This document shows, one piece after another, positions 47,953 through 57,475 of a DNA stretch of 64,000 nucleotides. Numbering within the stretch: position 1 is the first letter of the stretch; every line of letters begins with the position of its first letter. Made by a program: the position numbers and the translations under genes. Source of the stretch: Trifolium pratense (taxonomy: Eukaryota; Streptophyta; Magnoliopsida; Fabales; Fabaceae); assembly GCF_020283565.1 (NCBI RefSeq), contig NC_060062.1, positions 50,738,439 through 50,802,438 of the forward strand, read 5' to 3'. The notes below the pieces were generated by a model. That model was not told the origin of the DNA. It worked only from the letters and a program-made list of their open reading frames with translations, and made no database searches.

Positions 47953-50145
47953 ATGGAGAATAACACCACAAATACTACTCCAGCTACAACTACAACCACA
48001 ACTAGTAAACCATCAAATTCAAGAACTGTACTTTTACTTATGAGGGTGTTAACTTCTCTGTTCCTTCTCATTGCTCTCATACTCATTGTCTTAACAAAGG
48101 AAACTCTAGATGATGATATTTATGACCATCGCGACCAACCTAAAATTAAGTTCCAAGATATCCATGCTTATCGGTGAGTGTTTAGTTTTTAGTTCTCCAA
48201 TTAATTATCGGAAAATAGTATGTTTAAAGAGTGCCCGTGGGTACATAATCAAATTGGTATGACTTTAATTTTTTTTAAAATCAGAGATTCCTGATTTTAT
48301 ACAATATACTCCCTCCATTTCAATAAATAAATAAATAAATGTCTTTTAAAAATTTTACTAAACTAATTTTATTTCTAATTGGTATTATGTACCTTCAATT
48401 AATTAGAGAATACAATTGGATGTAAAATAATACTAATTTTATATTGGCAAATGTAAATAAAATTAATTTTTTACTAAAGTGGCATTTGTTTTGAAACGGA
48501 TTTTAAATTGATATTTATCTTTTACTTGTTTTAACGAGTAGAGATGCTCTCAATTTCTTAAAATAAATAGACAATATAATTATCAAAGTTTAATATTTAA
48601 ATAATATTAGTAATTCTTAACAAACTAACTACTCTCTCTGGCCTATATTTTAAGTAAAAATTGTCTTTTGTACACTTATTAAGGAATGACTTTTTTTATC
48701 TTAATTTGATGTGATGTTTTTAATGAAATTCCTAAAATAACCTTATAATGTATTAAATTTGTATTGGAACTCTACAATAATGTTAAAAAGTAAAATAATT
48801 AATAAGGGTGTTTTTGGAAGAGTAGCATTAATTAAAGCTAATATTGTTAATTTTTGCTTATATTTTGGGCCAACTTTTGTTGTTGATTTTTGCTTGTAAA
48901 CAAGACCGGAGGGAGTACGTACTAACTATGAAGCAGGGATACCTCTATGATTAGGCGTGTCGCGGTGTCCGACACGTGTCGGTGTCCGACACTCGTACAA
49001 CATGCGTCGGATAGCTCAGACCGGTGTCCAAAAAAATTCAATTTTTCCTTTATTTTGACACTCATTTGGATCTGTGTCCGACACCTGTAAGACACTTGTA
49101 TGACAGGTGTCGGAGAAGTGTCCCAAAAAACATTGTTTTTTCTTTGCTTATACTCTTCTTATACACATATTAGTCATATCTATAAGAGTTAAAGATGTGT
49201 CGAAACAACATTATTGATCAACGAGGGGTTGCAGACATTACATTTTGATTACAATACTTTTAGTTTTTTCGATAGTAGATGGATAAATAAAGGTAAAATA
49301 CTATCATATATTGTTATTAGAATTTGGGAGGCCTATACTCAACCACGAAAGCTAGCTTTAGAGTTGAGGTTTGCACTACACTTATAAAGGCTATCTTTAC
49401 CATATCTCTAGCCAATGTGGGACTTCTAACAATTGTTTTAATTTTTTTTTTAGAAATAACTTTCTCAACTTAGATTTACATGTATATATTTTGATTATTA
49501 ATTTATATATTTTATAAATATATAGCGGTGTCGGTGTCTTTCATTTTTTACATTAGCGGTGTCGCGATGTCCGTGTCCGTGTCGTGTCGCGGTGTCCGTG
49601 TTAGGGTCCGTGCTTCATAGCGTACTAATTAACAAACTGTAACTAATTTCTAACAACTAACTAACTTATCTTCTATATTAAGAGTCTACAATTTTGAAAA
49701 TGTAGATACATGATCTCCACAATAGTAATTGGGTTTGTTTACACTCTTCTGCAAATGGCACTTTCGATTTTTACCGTGGCAACAGGAAATCGTGTATTAA
49801 ATGGTGACGGAGGCTATAAGTTTGATTTTTATGGTGATAAGGTACATTTTTATGGTGTAGATAGATACTAATTAAATACTATGTGTGTTTTATCTCAATG
49901 AATTGACATTTTTAACTATATTTTTTTTTGGACAGATAATATCATACTTTTTACTTTCCGGTTCAGCTGCTGGATTTGGTGCTTCAGAAGATCTTCAAAG
50001 ACTCTCTGATGAAATATTTGATCTTCCCTTAATCTCATTTTTTGGAAAGGCTAATGCCTCAGCTAGTCTTCTTCTATTTGGATTCATAGCCACTGCCGTA
50101 GCATCAGTTTTCACTTCATTTGCTTTGCCAAAGAAAGCTAAATAA
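47953..50145 (+). CDS. CASP-like protein (CASPL4D type), copy 2, intact
   Basis: Three exons: 47953-48173, 49706-49841 and 49936-50145, GT-AG introns, 188 aa. A Thr/Asn-rich cytosolic N-terminus (residues 1-22) precedes helix 1 (VLLLMRVLTSLFLLIALILIVL). Then KIKFQDIHAYRYM leads to helix 2 (ISTIVIGFVYTLLQMALSIF), NGDGGYKFDFYGDK, helix 3 (IISYFLLSGSAAGFGA) and helix 4 (ASASLLLFGFIATAVASVF), ending FALPKKAK. This is the CASP/DUF588 four-helix fold. Related CASP proteins build membrane scaffolds for Casparian strips; CASPL4D members have no settled role. The splice positions match copy 1 exactly, so the two are tandem duplicates. Intron 1 holds a hAT-like element; a SINE lies 92 bp after the stop. 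Confidence 0.93.
48308..48917. repeat. Stowaway-like MITE sequences in intron 1 of CASPL copy 2
   Basis: ACTCCCTCCATTTCAATAAA starts at about 48308 and its partner may end near 48500 (GGCATTTGTTTTGAAACGG). A second begins ACTCTCTCTGGCCTATATTT near 48631 and ends GACCGGAGGGAGTA at 48917. Boundaries are approximate. Confidence 0.5.
48926..49620. mobile_element. hAT-like element in intron 1 of CASPL copy 2
   Basis: Inverted ends CTATGAAGCA (48926) and CTATGAAGCACGGACCC (read inward from 49620). Perfect 8-bp TSD CGTACTAA at 48918-48925 and 49621-49628. The subterminal parts are rich in GTGTCCGACACGTGTCGG-type repeats. 695 bp, non-coding, with a 120-bp solo LTR nested inside. Confidence 0.8.
49312..49431 (-). 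repeat. Solo LTR of a TRIM, nested in the hAT-like element
   Basis: Read on the minus strand it begins TGTTAGAAGTCCCACATTGG and contains CTTTATAAGTGTAGTG, like many plant TRIM LTRs; ends are TG...CA. No clear TSD. Confidence 0.55.
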
Positions 50146-50237
50146 TAACATCAATTTCACTTTATTTGCTTTGCCAAAAATAGAAAGAAGCTCAGTTTGA
50201 TGCAATAAATAGTCTAATTTTCTGGATAATTACTATT

Positions 50238-50440
50238 TTTTTTTTTTTTTAAACTTGGTATCCGGCCTTAGGACCAATCCCACCGCCCACTTGCGGGGGC
50301 CCCATTTAAAGCCAGAGTTTTTTTTTGCTCTGTATGGACTTAGCCCACCAAATTTGGCACAACTGGGAATCGAACCCGAGACCTTGAGAGGAGCATACTC
50401 CAAGAACCCAAGCCAATACCACTCGACCAACCCAAGTGGG
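50238..50440 (-). mobile_element. tRNA-derived SINE downstream of CASPL copy 2
   Basis: On the minus strand it begins ACCCACTTGGGTTGGTCGAG, with A-box TGGTCGAGTGG and B-box GGTTCGATTCC spaced as in tRNA genes, then a non-tRNA body and a terminal A run. An 18-bp TSD, TTCTGGATAATTACTATT, is at 50220-50237 and 50441-50458, without mismatch. It probably lies in the 3' UTR of CASPL copy 2. Confidence 0.93.
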
Positions 50441-50458
50441 TTCTGGATAATTACTATT

Positions 50459-51299
50459 ATCTTCTCACTTCTCTAGTTTGGTTTAGTTTATTAAATTTCT
50501 TTGATTATCAATAAAATATATATGTTTTTTGTAATGGATTTGTGTAGTCCTTATATACTATTTTCTTTAAAATTAAATTTCCTAAGAATTGTACTTGTTT
50601 TGATATTTTAATAGAATGAATGAATTTCTCTTGTCTTCCTTCTTCAATGTTATATATTCTCTCCTTACCAAAATATAAGCCGTTTTGATTATACTAAACA
50701 AATTAAAAAATGTAATTAATATTGTATAAAAAAGAGAAATTATGAGTTAGTTTGGATATCACCATAATGATTGAACAGGAAAAAATTGGGTGATCATCAT
50801 ATTTGTCAGGGGTTAGGAGCACTGGGCTCTAATGTGGTATTGTGCCTCTCCATGCTCTTGGCAATTATGGAATTAGTGAAACACCAAAAGTAGGATTAAT
50901 ATTATGAAAGAGAAAAATCAATAAACCAGTTTATTTGTTTATTATATGTTTGAATATTGCCCTGCAATGCAATTTGTCTATAAGATGTTGAGTGACCAAT
51001 ATATACTCGCTAGTTCAAATTTATTTTAACTTCCAATGGGTTGTTTGATTTAAGTCAGTATCCATTCTTATATCCAAGGTTTTGAAGTCATTTTGAAGCA
51101 TATATACGTCTTCTTGAACCAGAGATGCTTCTTGAGACACAGAAAAATTGAAGTGAAAAGGCATGAAGCTTGGCGTGTCTATGGAGCCTTGCTGGTACGA
51201 TATGTTATTAAATATTTGTTACAACTAATAAAACATTACTATATCAGTATAATTAGTGGTCTGATGATTGTATGTAATGTTTTATTCGGCGTGCTGCAG
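50459..51299. other. Intergenic, no clear gene
   Basis: AT-rich spacer with a possible eroded MITE start (TCTCCTTACCAAAATATAAG near 50661). No supported gene. Confidence 0.4.
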
Positions 51300-52394
51300 G
51301 TCAATGTATATACCTTCCACTAAAGATGTTCCCAGCTTTTCCATCTCCTGCCCCTCATTCTGTCTGGAAGACCAGTGCAAGTGTTCTTACTTCTCCACCT
51401 CGTAAGTATTTTCCTCATTGCCTGACAAAAAGCTGGTCAATTGTACATGTCTAGGTATTGTAACTTTTAAACCAGTTCATTGAGGGAGAACCCTTTTTGC
51501 ATAGTTAATTTATTTAATGGAGTATAATACCTACAAAAGAAAGGAACCTACATGCTAAAATATTGGAATCTCACTAAAATGAATGAAGCTTTTGAACCAA
51601 AAGCAAGAGTCAAGTTTCACACAATCATGGCTTGTCGAATTACAGTTCAAATTGTGAGTTTCCTAACTTATTGTTGGACAGTGACTTGTAAATTTAAAGT
51701 GTCAATGTAATAGTTGTAAGCTAGTGATTGACAAAACTTTCGTCTAATTTCTTGATAGGCTTTCAATAGTTACTGTATATAGCCTGGACTGATTGATTTT
51801 ATCCGAAAATCAACGATCTCGACACTGTTTCTCTTGAATATATATATATTTAATTATACGATTCTTTGAAAACATTGCACATAATATTCGGATTTAATTT
51901 GTGATGATATAAAAGTGCAGATAGTGCCATAGCCATCATCTACTTGAAATTATTACAAGTCCTTTATAATGATTATTATTAGTTCGTATACTGACTCATT
52001 TTTCATGATTGATCATCAAGACAAACGAAAGGCAAGCCCTATGGAATTGGACCAGCAGCCCCCTTTGAAGAAAACAGCTACTGATGGAGAGGTTAGTGTG
52101 GATCTGGCGAATTCCTCACCATCTCATAAGAAAGAGGAGACAGGAACTCAAGCTTCAGTTGATTCAAAAATTGGTTCACCATCATCTTCTGGACAGATGA
52201 AAAATCAGATCACTACCGACGGTGAAGTTATAAGTAGTGGGGGTGATACTCAGGGTTTTAATATCTCAGCAGTCCTAGCCCAGGTTTGGAAGGATGAACT
52301 GAATTCAGGACGTATCCTGACATCACTGGTTGAGCTGTTTGGTGAAAACATCCTCTCATTCATTCAAACTCGTGAGATGTATATGATCTTGTAA
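51300..52394 (+). CDS. Unrecognised two-exon candidate, 3' end of a gene or fragment
   Basis: Two segments join in frame: 51300-51401 (acceptor CAG before, donor GTAAGT after) and 52021-52394 (acceptor CAAG before). They read YLPLKMFPAFPSPAPHSVWK then, across the junction, SPPHKRKASPMELDQQPPLK and on to QVWKDELNSGRILTSLVELF, ending at a TAA. KRKASP...PPLKK resembles a bipartite nuclear localisation signal; the middle is Ser/Asp/Glu-rich and probably disordered; the C-terminus is compact and amphipathic. I do not recognise the family. It may be the 3' end of a larger gene whose upstream exons I cannot find, or a pseudogene fragment. The balanced codon content and clean splice sites argue for real coding origin. 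Confidence 0.45.
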
Positions 52395-52787
52395 CATAGG
52401 GCGTATCGTAGCAAGTTTGTCTATGGATAAACCATGGATGACCTGTAGGTAATATGTGATTTTGTGAACAAATTAATATCACTTGGTATGAAATGTATAA
52501 TTTTCTTCTGGAGATGAAATTTTGGATTCACCTGACTTTTATGATTATAAGCTTTAGTTGTTGGGTCAATTTCTTCAACCATACTTATACTTAAAAAACA
52601 CAATACAGATCCTTTTCTGACAGAGATGTAAAAGCTCAATTGTTTATTTCATTTCATGCATACATTTGGTATTCATAACAAAACAGTTTAAGGTGTTTTA
52701 ATGTTAACAGTAATAACAACAAACAAAATATTAAAATACTTCAAAATTAGTTAAATCTTTGTAAGCATGATCATTTCAGAATAGCAC
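52395..52787. other. Convergent 3' flanks
   Basis: Spacer between the candidate gene and the EF-hand gene, which face each other. Probably both 3' UTRs; no other feature seen. Confidence 0.45.
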
Positions 52788-53201
52788 TTAAGCTGCCACA
52801 TTATTGTACTCTCTTTCAACAGCTAATTTCAAGATGCTGTCTTCTTCCAAGACCATTTGAATTGGCAAGAAACCCATTCCATCTGCCATTGCAAGCATCA
52901 TTTGCTTGGTTTCCTTCTTGAACTCTTCTAGATCAACTGCGCCATTCAAGTTGTGATCGAATTGAACAAACAAGGATTGATAAACACGAGCAAGCTCACC
53001 CGGGTCTGACTCCACATCAATACCAAAGTGTGTTTCGAAAACCCTGAGCCCCTGGAGCTCTTTCAACAACTCTTCATAGGAGAGAAGACCATCATTGTTT
53101 GTGTCGAGTTGAGCAAACCGATTTCCTATGGAGCTATTAAATGCTTCTTCATCTTCAAGGAAATGGACAATGGTGGCACCATCTAAAATTTCTACACTCA
53201 T
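52788..53201 (-). CDS. EF-hand calcium-binding protein, single exon
   Basis: 137 aa starting MSVEILDGATIVHFLEDEEA. Two EF-hand loops: residues 33-44 (DTNNDGLLSYEE) and 82-93 (DHNLNGAVDLEE). Both have Asp at position 1, Gly at position 6 and Glu at position 12, so both should bind calcium. C-terminal GMGFLPIQMVLEEDSILKLAVERE is a conserved tail of a small plant family (At1g64850-like, from memory). It is likely a soluble calcium sensor; partners are unknown. TATA-like TATATA at 53308-53314 on the minus strand, about 107 bp upstream of the start. No signal peptide or membrane segment. The full-length frame with both loops intact suggests a working gene. Confidence 0.92.
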   Translation of the reverse strand: MSVEILDGATIVHFLEDEEAFNSSIGNRFAQLDTNNDGLLSYEELLKELQGLRVFETHFGIDVESDPGELARVYQSLFVQFDHNLNGAVDLEEFKKETKQMMLAMADGMGFLPIQMVLEEDSILKLAVEREYNNVAA

Positions 53202-53862
53202 CTTTCTTTTCTACTTGATGTTAAATGGAAGATAGTTTACAATGAGAGTTTTTGTGTTTGCAAATGCTATTATTGCTTTGATGAAAAGAGTTTATTGATC
53301 CTTCTAGTATATATACACATAGCCAGCCATTAGTAATATGTTCCAAAAGCATATATTCATTCTTTAATAACTAACCATGGCATAGAAACCATGTGTTGTT
53401 TGTGTCCTTTGTTTAATTAGTGGCTTTGGTCAAACCAACTCAATTGGATGCTTCCCTCAATTGTTGGTTTCTGATTGTTGGAATTGTTCCCTTGTCACTA
53501 GCCCACAGATATACGAATTATATATATGATCTTATGAGATTATGGGTGCATTATTTATATATTTTGGTATGAAAATAAATTATTATTAAATAAAAGGGGA
53601 AGTCAGCGTTGGAAGTCTAATGCCCTTCTAGTGTACTTTCTCAATAGCCAAACGAGTAAAATTTGTTAGAATTTATTTAATAGGTCATGGTGTTTTGTTG
53701 AATGTCTTAAACAAAGGATACCCACTGATTGATTATTTTAATATTATTCAAACAATAAACATTACTATAAATTCATTAACAAAGGATCTTCTTTGGTTTA
53801 TTCTATTGTTGTACCATTTTGCCCCACGATTAGTAGAAAATTAAGATGATATAATATAAAGG
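53202..53862. other. Upstream region of the EF-hand gene
   Basis: Holds the TATA-like site at 53308-53314 (minus). The rest is AT-rich spacer with no repeat I can define. Confidence 0.45.
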
Positions 53863-54121
53863 GGTTTGCTAATTTACACCCACTTAAAAACATGTGGATG
53901 TAAATTAGCAATGCGCACACTTTCACTTTGGATAAAAAAACCATTTGACTTAGTTATTTCACACTTGAAAATTGAGGGTTAGTTAGGTAAATGTTATTAG
54001 GTGGGTGTAAATTAGCAAACCTCATTAAAGAACGCTAACTTACAGGGACCAAAACCAAAAATGTGTGCATTGCTAATTTACACCTTAATGTTTTTAGGTG
54101 GGTGTAAATTAGCAAACCTCT
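53863..54121. repeat. MITE with GGTTTGCTAATTTACACCC ends
   Basis: Left end GGTTTGCTAATTTACACCCA and right end its complement. Partial copies of the same arm also occur internally (about 53886-53910, 54003-54022, 54070-54088), so it may be two overlapping insertions. Confidence 0.75.
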
Positions 54122-54180
54122 GATATAAAACATACTTTTGTAATGCATGTTTCACTTGACCATAGAGCAGAACATATGTT

Positions 54181-54459
54181 ACTCCCTCCGGTCCTTTTTA
54201 TAAGAAACACTTTGGAATTTTTATTTGGTCCTTTTTATAAGAAACACTTTGACACAATTCCATTTGTACCCTTATTAAATACAATCAAATAATTCATTAT
54301 AATGCTAGTGCATTAATTAGAGAGTCCTATTTCACATGCTAGTCAAAGGTTAGTTTTGGAATATAACATAAAATGTTAGAATCATTAATGAGAAAATTTA
54401 CCTTCCTTGGTCTGTGTGATTTTGTCAAAGTGTTTCTTATAATAAGGACCGGAGGGAGT
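54181..54459. repeat. Stowaway-like MITE
   Basis: Inverted ends ACTCCCTCCGGTCCTTTTTA and ACTCCCTCCGGTCCTTATTA; the next bases TAAGAAACACTTTG occur twice at the left end. Same family as 39773-40070. Confidence 0.85.
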
Positions 54460-54995
54460 AATATTTACCATAATTTTAATAAAGTTAATAATTAATTTAA
54501 TAAAATTTGTCATGTATATATGTAGCTTGATCAATTTTACTAAACCTCATACAATTACTCTCATGTTCTATCTATTATTCTCTTAAGCTATAACTATTGA
54601 TATCAACTAGTTTATACAGTTTTTAGGTGAAAGAATCACTAAGATATATTATCAAAATATTAAATGTCAGAGACTATCATAGAATTACAATATCTCAAGC
54701 AGGATATATTATCATAATATTCATAAAAATTGAAATTATAATATTCAGTACAATATACAATCAATATTCAAATTTAAAAAAAAAAAAAAACTACAATTGA
54801 TACACATACAACAATACAAACGGGAAATAACATATATTATAGTTATTTTGTGTGTACCGGGGGAGAAAGAAATTTATAAAAATGAACCTTCAACACACTT
54901 TATTAGTTTTTTAGAAAAATAATATTCTATTGATTGAAATTCATATACATCTCACTAAATAATGTAAAATTCTCACATTATATGATGAGATTCAT

Positions 54996-55336
54996 TTAAA
55001 TATGGCTTAAATAATTTTTTAGTCCTCGTAAGTTGACGTTTTTTTGGTTTTAGTTCTTGTATATTTTTTTTAGCAATTTATCCCCGTAAGTTGACGTGTT
55101 TTTGTTTTTAGTCCCTAAAGCTAAAATCCATAGGAAAATCTGCATGAAACATGTTGATTTTAAATCCACCGAAAAATTCAAAGAAAAATCTGCAGGTTTT
55201 CCTGCGAATTTTAGCTTTAGGGACTAAAATCAAAAAAATTTAACATACAGGGATGAATTGCTAAAAAAAAGATATAGAGACTAAAACCAAAAAAACGCCA
55301 ACTTACAGGGACCAAAACATCATTTAAACCTTTAAA
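54996..55336. repeat. MITE with long inverted arms
   Basis: The arms pair TTTAAATATGGCTTAAATAA... with ...CATCATTTAAACCTTTAAA, and include GTCCTCGTAAGTTGACG against GCCAACTTACAGGGACC. About 340 bp, non-coding. Confidence 0.75.
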
Positions 55337-55393
55337 TATTAATAAGTAGAAACGAGTTTTATGAAAATTAAAGAAAGTGTATGAAAGATTAAG

Positions 55394-55699
55394 TCACTCA
55401 TCATCACAAAATATTTCTTTGAGGTCTTTAACAGCTTCACCAAGAGAAGTAATATCCCCTAAGGCTACCAATGTTATATGCCCCACTAGCGATGTTACGT
55501 GCAACCCTTTCATGGTATATTTCATGAAAGAACTCATTCTCTCTTCTTTTTCTTTTGAATGAAGGCATTTTGTACATTCTTTATGGAAGACGTTATGACA
55601 ATATGTGTTTGTACATATGTAACGACTTCCCAAACCAGGCTTTTTGCAACCACTGCATGTGAATGAACCAATCAGTTGTAATGTGTGTTCATGACCCAT
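55394..55699 (-). CDS. Short DC1-type Cys/His protein, possibly an internally deleted copy
   Basis: 101 aa. The N-terminal HTLQLIGSFTCSGCKKPGLG and SRYICTNTYCHNVFHKEC make one DC1/C1-like zinc-binding unit (His, CxxC, C, C, H, C). Full-length plant DC1 proteins normally continue with further Cys/His units (YCDACG...YHC); here the chain passes straight to a tail, VGHITLVALGDITSLGEAVK, resembling their C-terminus. So the middle seems to be deleted in frame. Such proteins are linked to zinc or lipid binding and stress responses, but functions are poorly defined. It could be a functional small protein or a relic. Confidence 0.55.
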   Translation of the reverse strand: MGHEHTLQLIGSFTCSGCKKPGLGSRYICTNTYCHNVFHKECTKCLHSKEKEERMSSFMKYTMKGLHVTSLVGHITLVALGDITSLGEAVKDLKEIFCDDE

Positions 55700-56715
55700 T
55701 GTTGTGTCTTGTAACTTTTTGTCAAATATTGTAACAAGTGTTCAAGATTTAGCTAAGAGTGTATATGTTATATATGCTAGCTATTTAATGTATTAACATA
55801 CTTTATGAATAATTTCTATTTATATGTAAAAAGTAGTGTCAATAAGACATGGCTTACGGGTTTCCAAGAAATGCTATACAACTATGTATGGCATATTTTT
55901 CAGGTTATTATTTCTAAGAAATGCTATACAACTATGACATTTTTTTGGTTATATGTGTATCACCATGTAGGTGCATGCATGGTTGGTAGATAATGTTGGG
56001 ATTGAGATTCACTGCCATAGAAAATAATACAGTTTTCACGAAATAGTTAATTTGAGCCGTTGATTATAAATCAGAAGGTTAAAATTGTTGAGATTTTATC
56101 TCCATAGATTAAGGGATTGTGCAGCAGTATGTTTGTTATTATTTCTCCTTATTTAGAGCTCTATGATATAGGAATTTACTCCTAATTTCTAGCTCATTTT
56201 GTAACATAAATACATTCCAGTAAAATTCTATATAATCAAATTAATTAAAAATCATTTTGTCCATCAATCTTGATCGGATGATTAGGTGAGTAACTGCGTC
56301 CATTTCGGATAATGTTGTAATAGTGCTGACGTATTATTTTTTTGGTTACAATGTGCTGACGTACTGTTTGTGCATGGTCTTGTGTTCTAGTTCTAGGCAA
56401 TAACATTAAGGAAAATGCATAGCCATTCCAAATGAATGGTCTTGTTTGTGTTCTAGGCTATGTACGTCAACTATGAGAGTGTTCAAATCATTCAATAATA
56501 ACTAATTATTTTTTATAAATAATTAAGTACATAAGCCATATGCTATAAAGTTGGCCGTCACCACTTTCTCTTTCTTTTTCTTCCCTTTTAATTAACTTTG
56601 GCCGTCACCACTTTCTTCTTATTCTTAGTCAATTAAAGAAAGGTGATTTAAGATTAATTTTAACCTGAAATCAACCATCAAAATTATTTTTTCTTTCTCA
56701 TTAATTATAATAATA
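55700..56715. other. Intergenic, no gene seen
   Basis: AT-rich. AAGAAATGCTATACAACTATG occurs twice in close range (about 55864 and 55916), a small duplication. GGCCGTCACCACTTTCT is also repeated (56552 and 56600). No coding sequence. Confidence 0.45.
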
Positions 56716-56886
56716 AGGAAAATGCTAAACAGTGCCCCCGGGGCATTGTTTAAGGAACCAAACATAGTAATATCATATTGAAGTTTGTGCAGTCAACGCC
56801 TCGAAAGTCTAAAAAGTATTATTTTCAATTTTAAAATTTCTTTTTTTAGTTTCCTTAACCAGTGCCCGGGGGCACCGGTTAGCATG
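56716..56886. repeat. MITE with CCCCCGGGGC-type core ends
   Basis: Left arm ATGCTAAACAGTGCCCCCGG and right arm (read inward) ATGCTAACCGGTGCCCCCGG. About 170 bp; the arms also share TTAAGGAA. Non-coding. Confidence 0.75.
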
Positions 56887-57277
56887 ACCCATATAATAAA
56901 TAAGTGTGATTTTTACGTATTTGTTTATTTTGATTTCCTATGCTTGTATGGTGTATTTTGTTGTCTCTCATCTTTGTGCAATGTTCATTTGTTTTAGGTT
57001 GAAGGATTAATTTCGATCTAGCGCAGATCCAATCGATGACGAATTTGATGTCATCAACGCTACAGATCTGGAGGCATGAATATTCCGAACACTTCAATAT
57101 AGTCATACTTGTAGGCTTATATAATTTTCCGTTTATGCTATTAACGTTAATGTTATGAGATGGTTTGTAGATTTTTTATTTTTGTTTTTAGGGACTTTGA
57201 ATTTGTCTTGCATCGATGTACTCTATCGATTTGAATCATTAATGAATATTCTTTATTTTTAGTTAAAAAATCATTAT
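56887..57277. other. Spacer before the LTR element
   Basis: No gene or repeat recognised. A short block at 57000-57080 (GACGAATTTGATGTCATCAA) is less AT-rich, but no open frame supports a gene. Confidence 0.4.
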
Positions 57278-57475
57278 TGTTATGAACTATTTCTAAAGAA
57301 TAGCAAGAATATAGAAGGAGAAGAGAAAGAGAGAAAAGAAAGGAATAGACCATTGTTATTATTCTATTCACAAGTGTGTATTACATTGTAACAAAGGGGT
57401 CCTATTTATAGGACACAATTAGGGGACAAAAAAACCTACACAATAATGGACATTCATTACATATTATTCATAACA
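57278..57475 (-). repeat. 3' LTR of the copia-derived element
   Basis: 198 bp, TGTTATGAAC...TTCATAACA; its ends form an inverted repeat TGTTATGAA/TTCATAACA. No difference from the other LTR seen. Confidence 0.95.

Noticed and set aside
50233..50476. Open frames on both strands or a functional tRNA gene
   Set aside because: A and B boxes belong to a SINE with an 18-bp TSD and A-tail; the body cannot fold as a complete tRNA.
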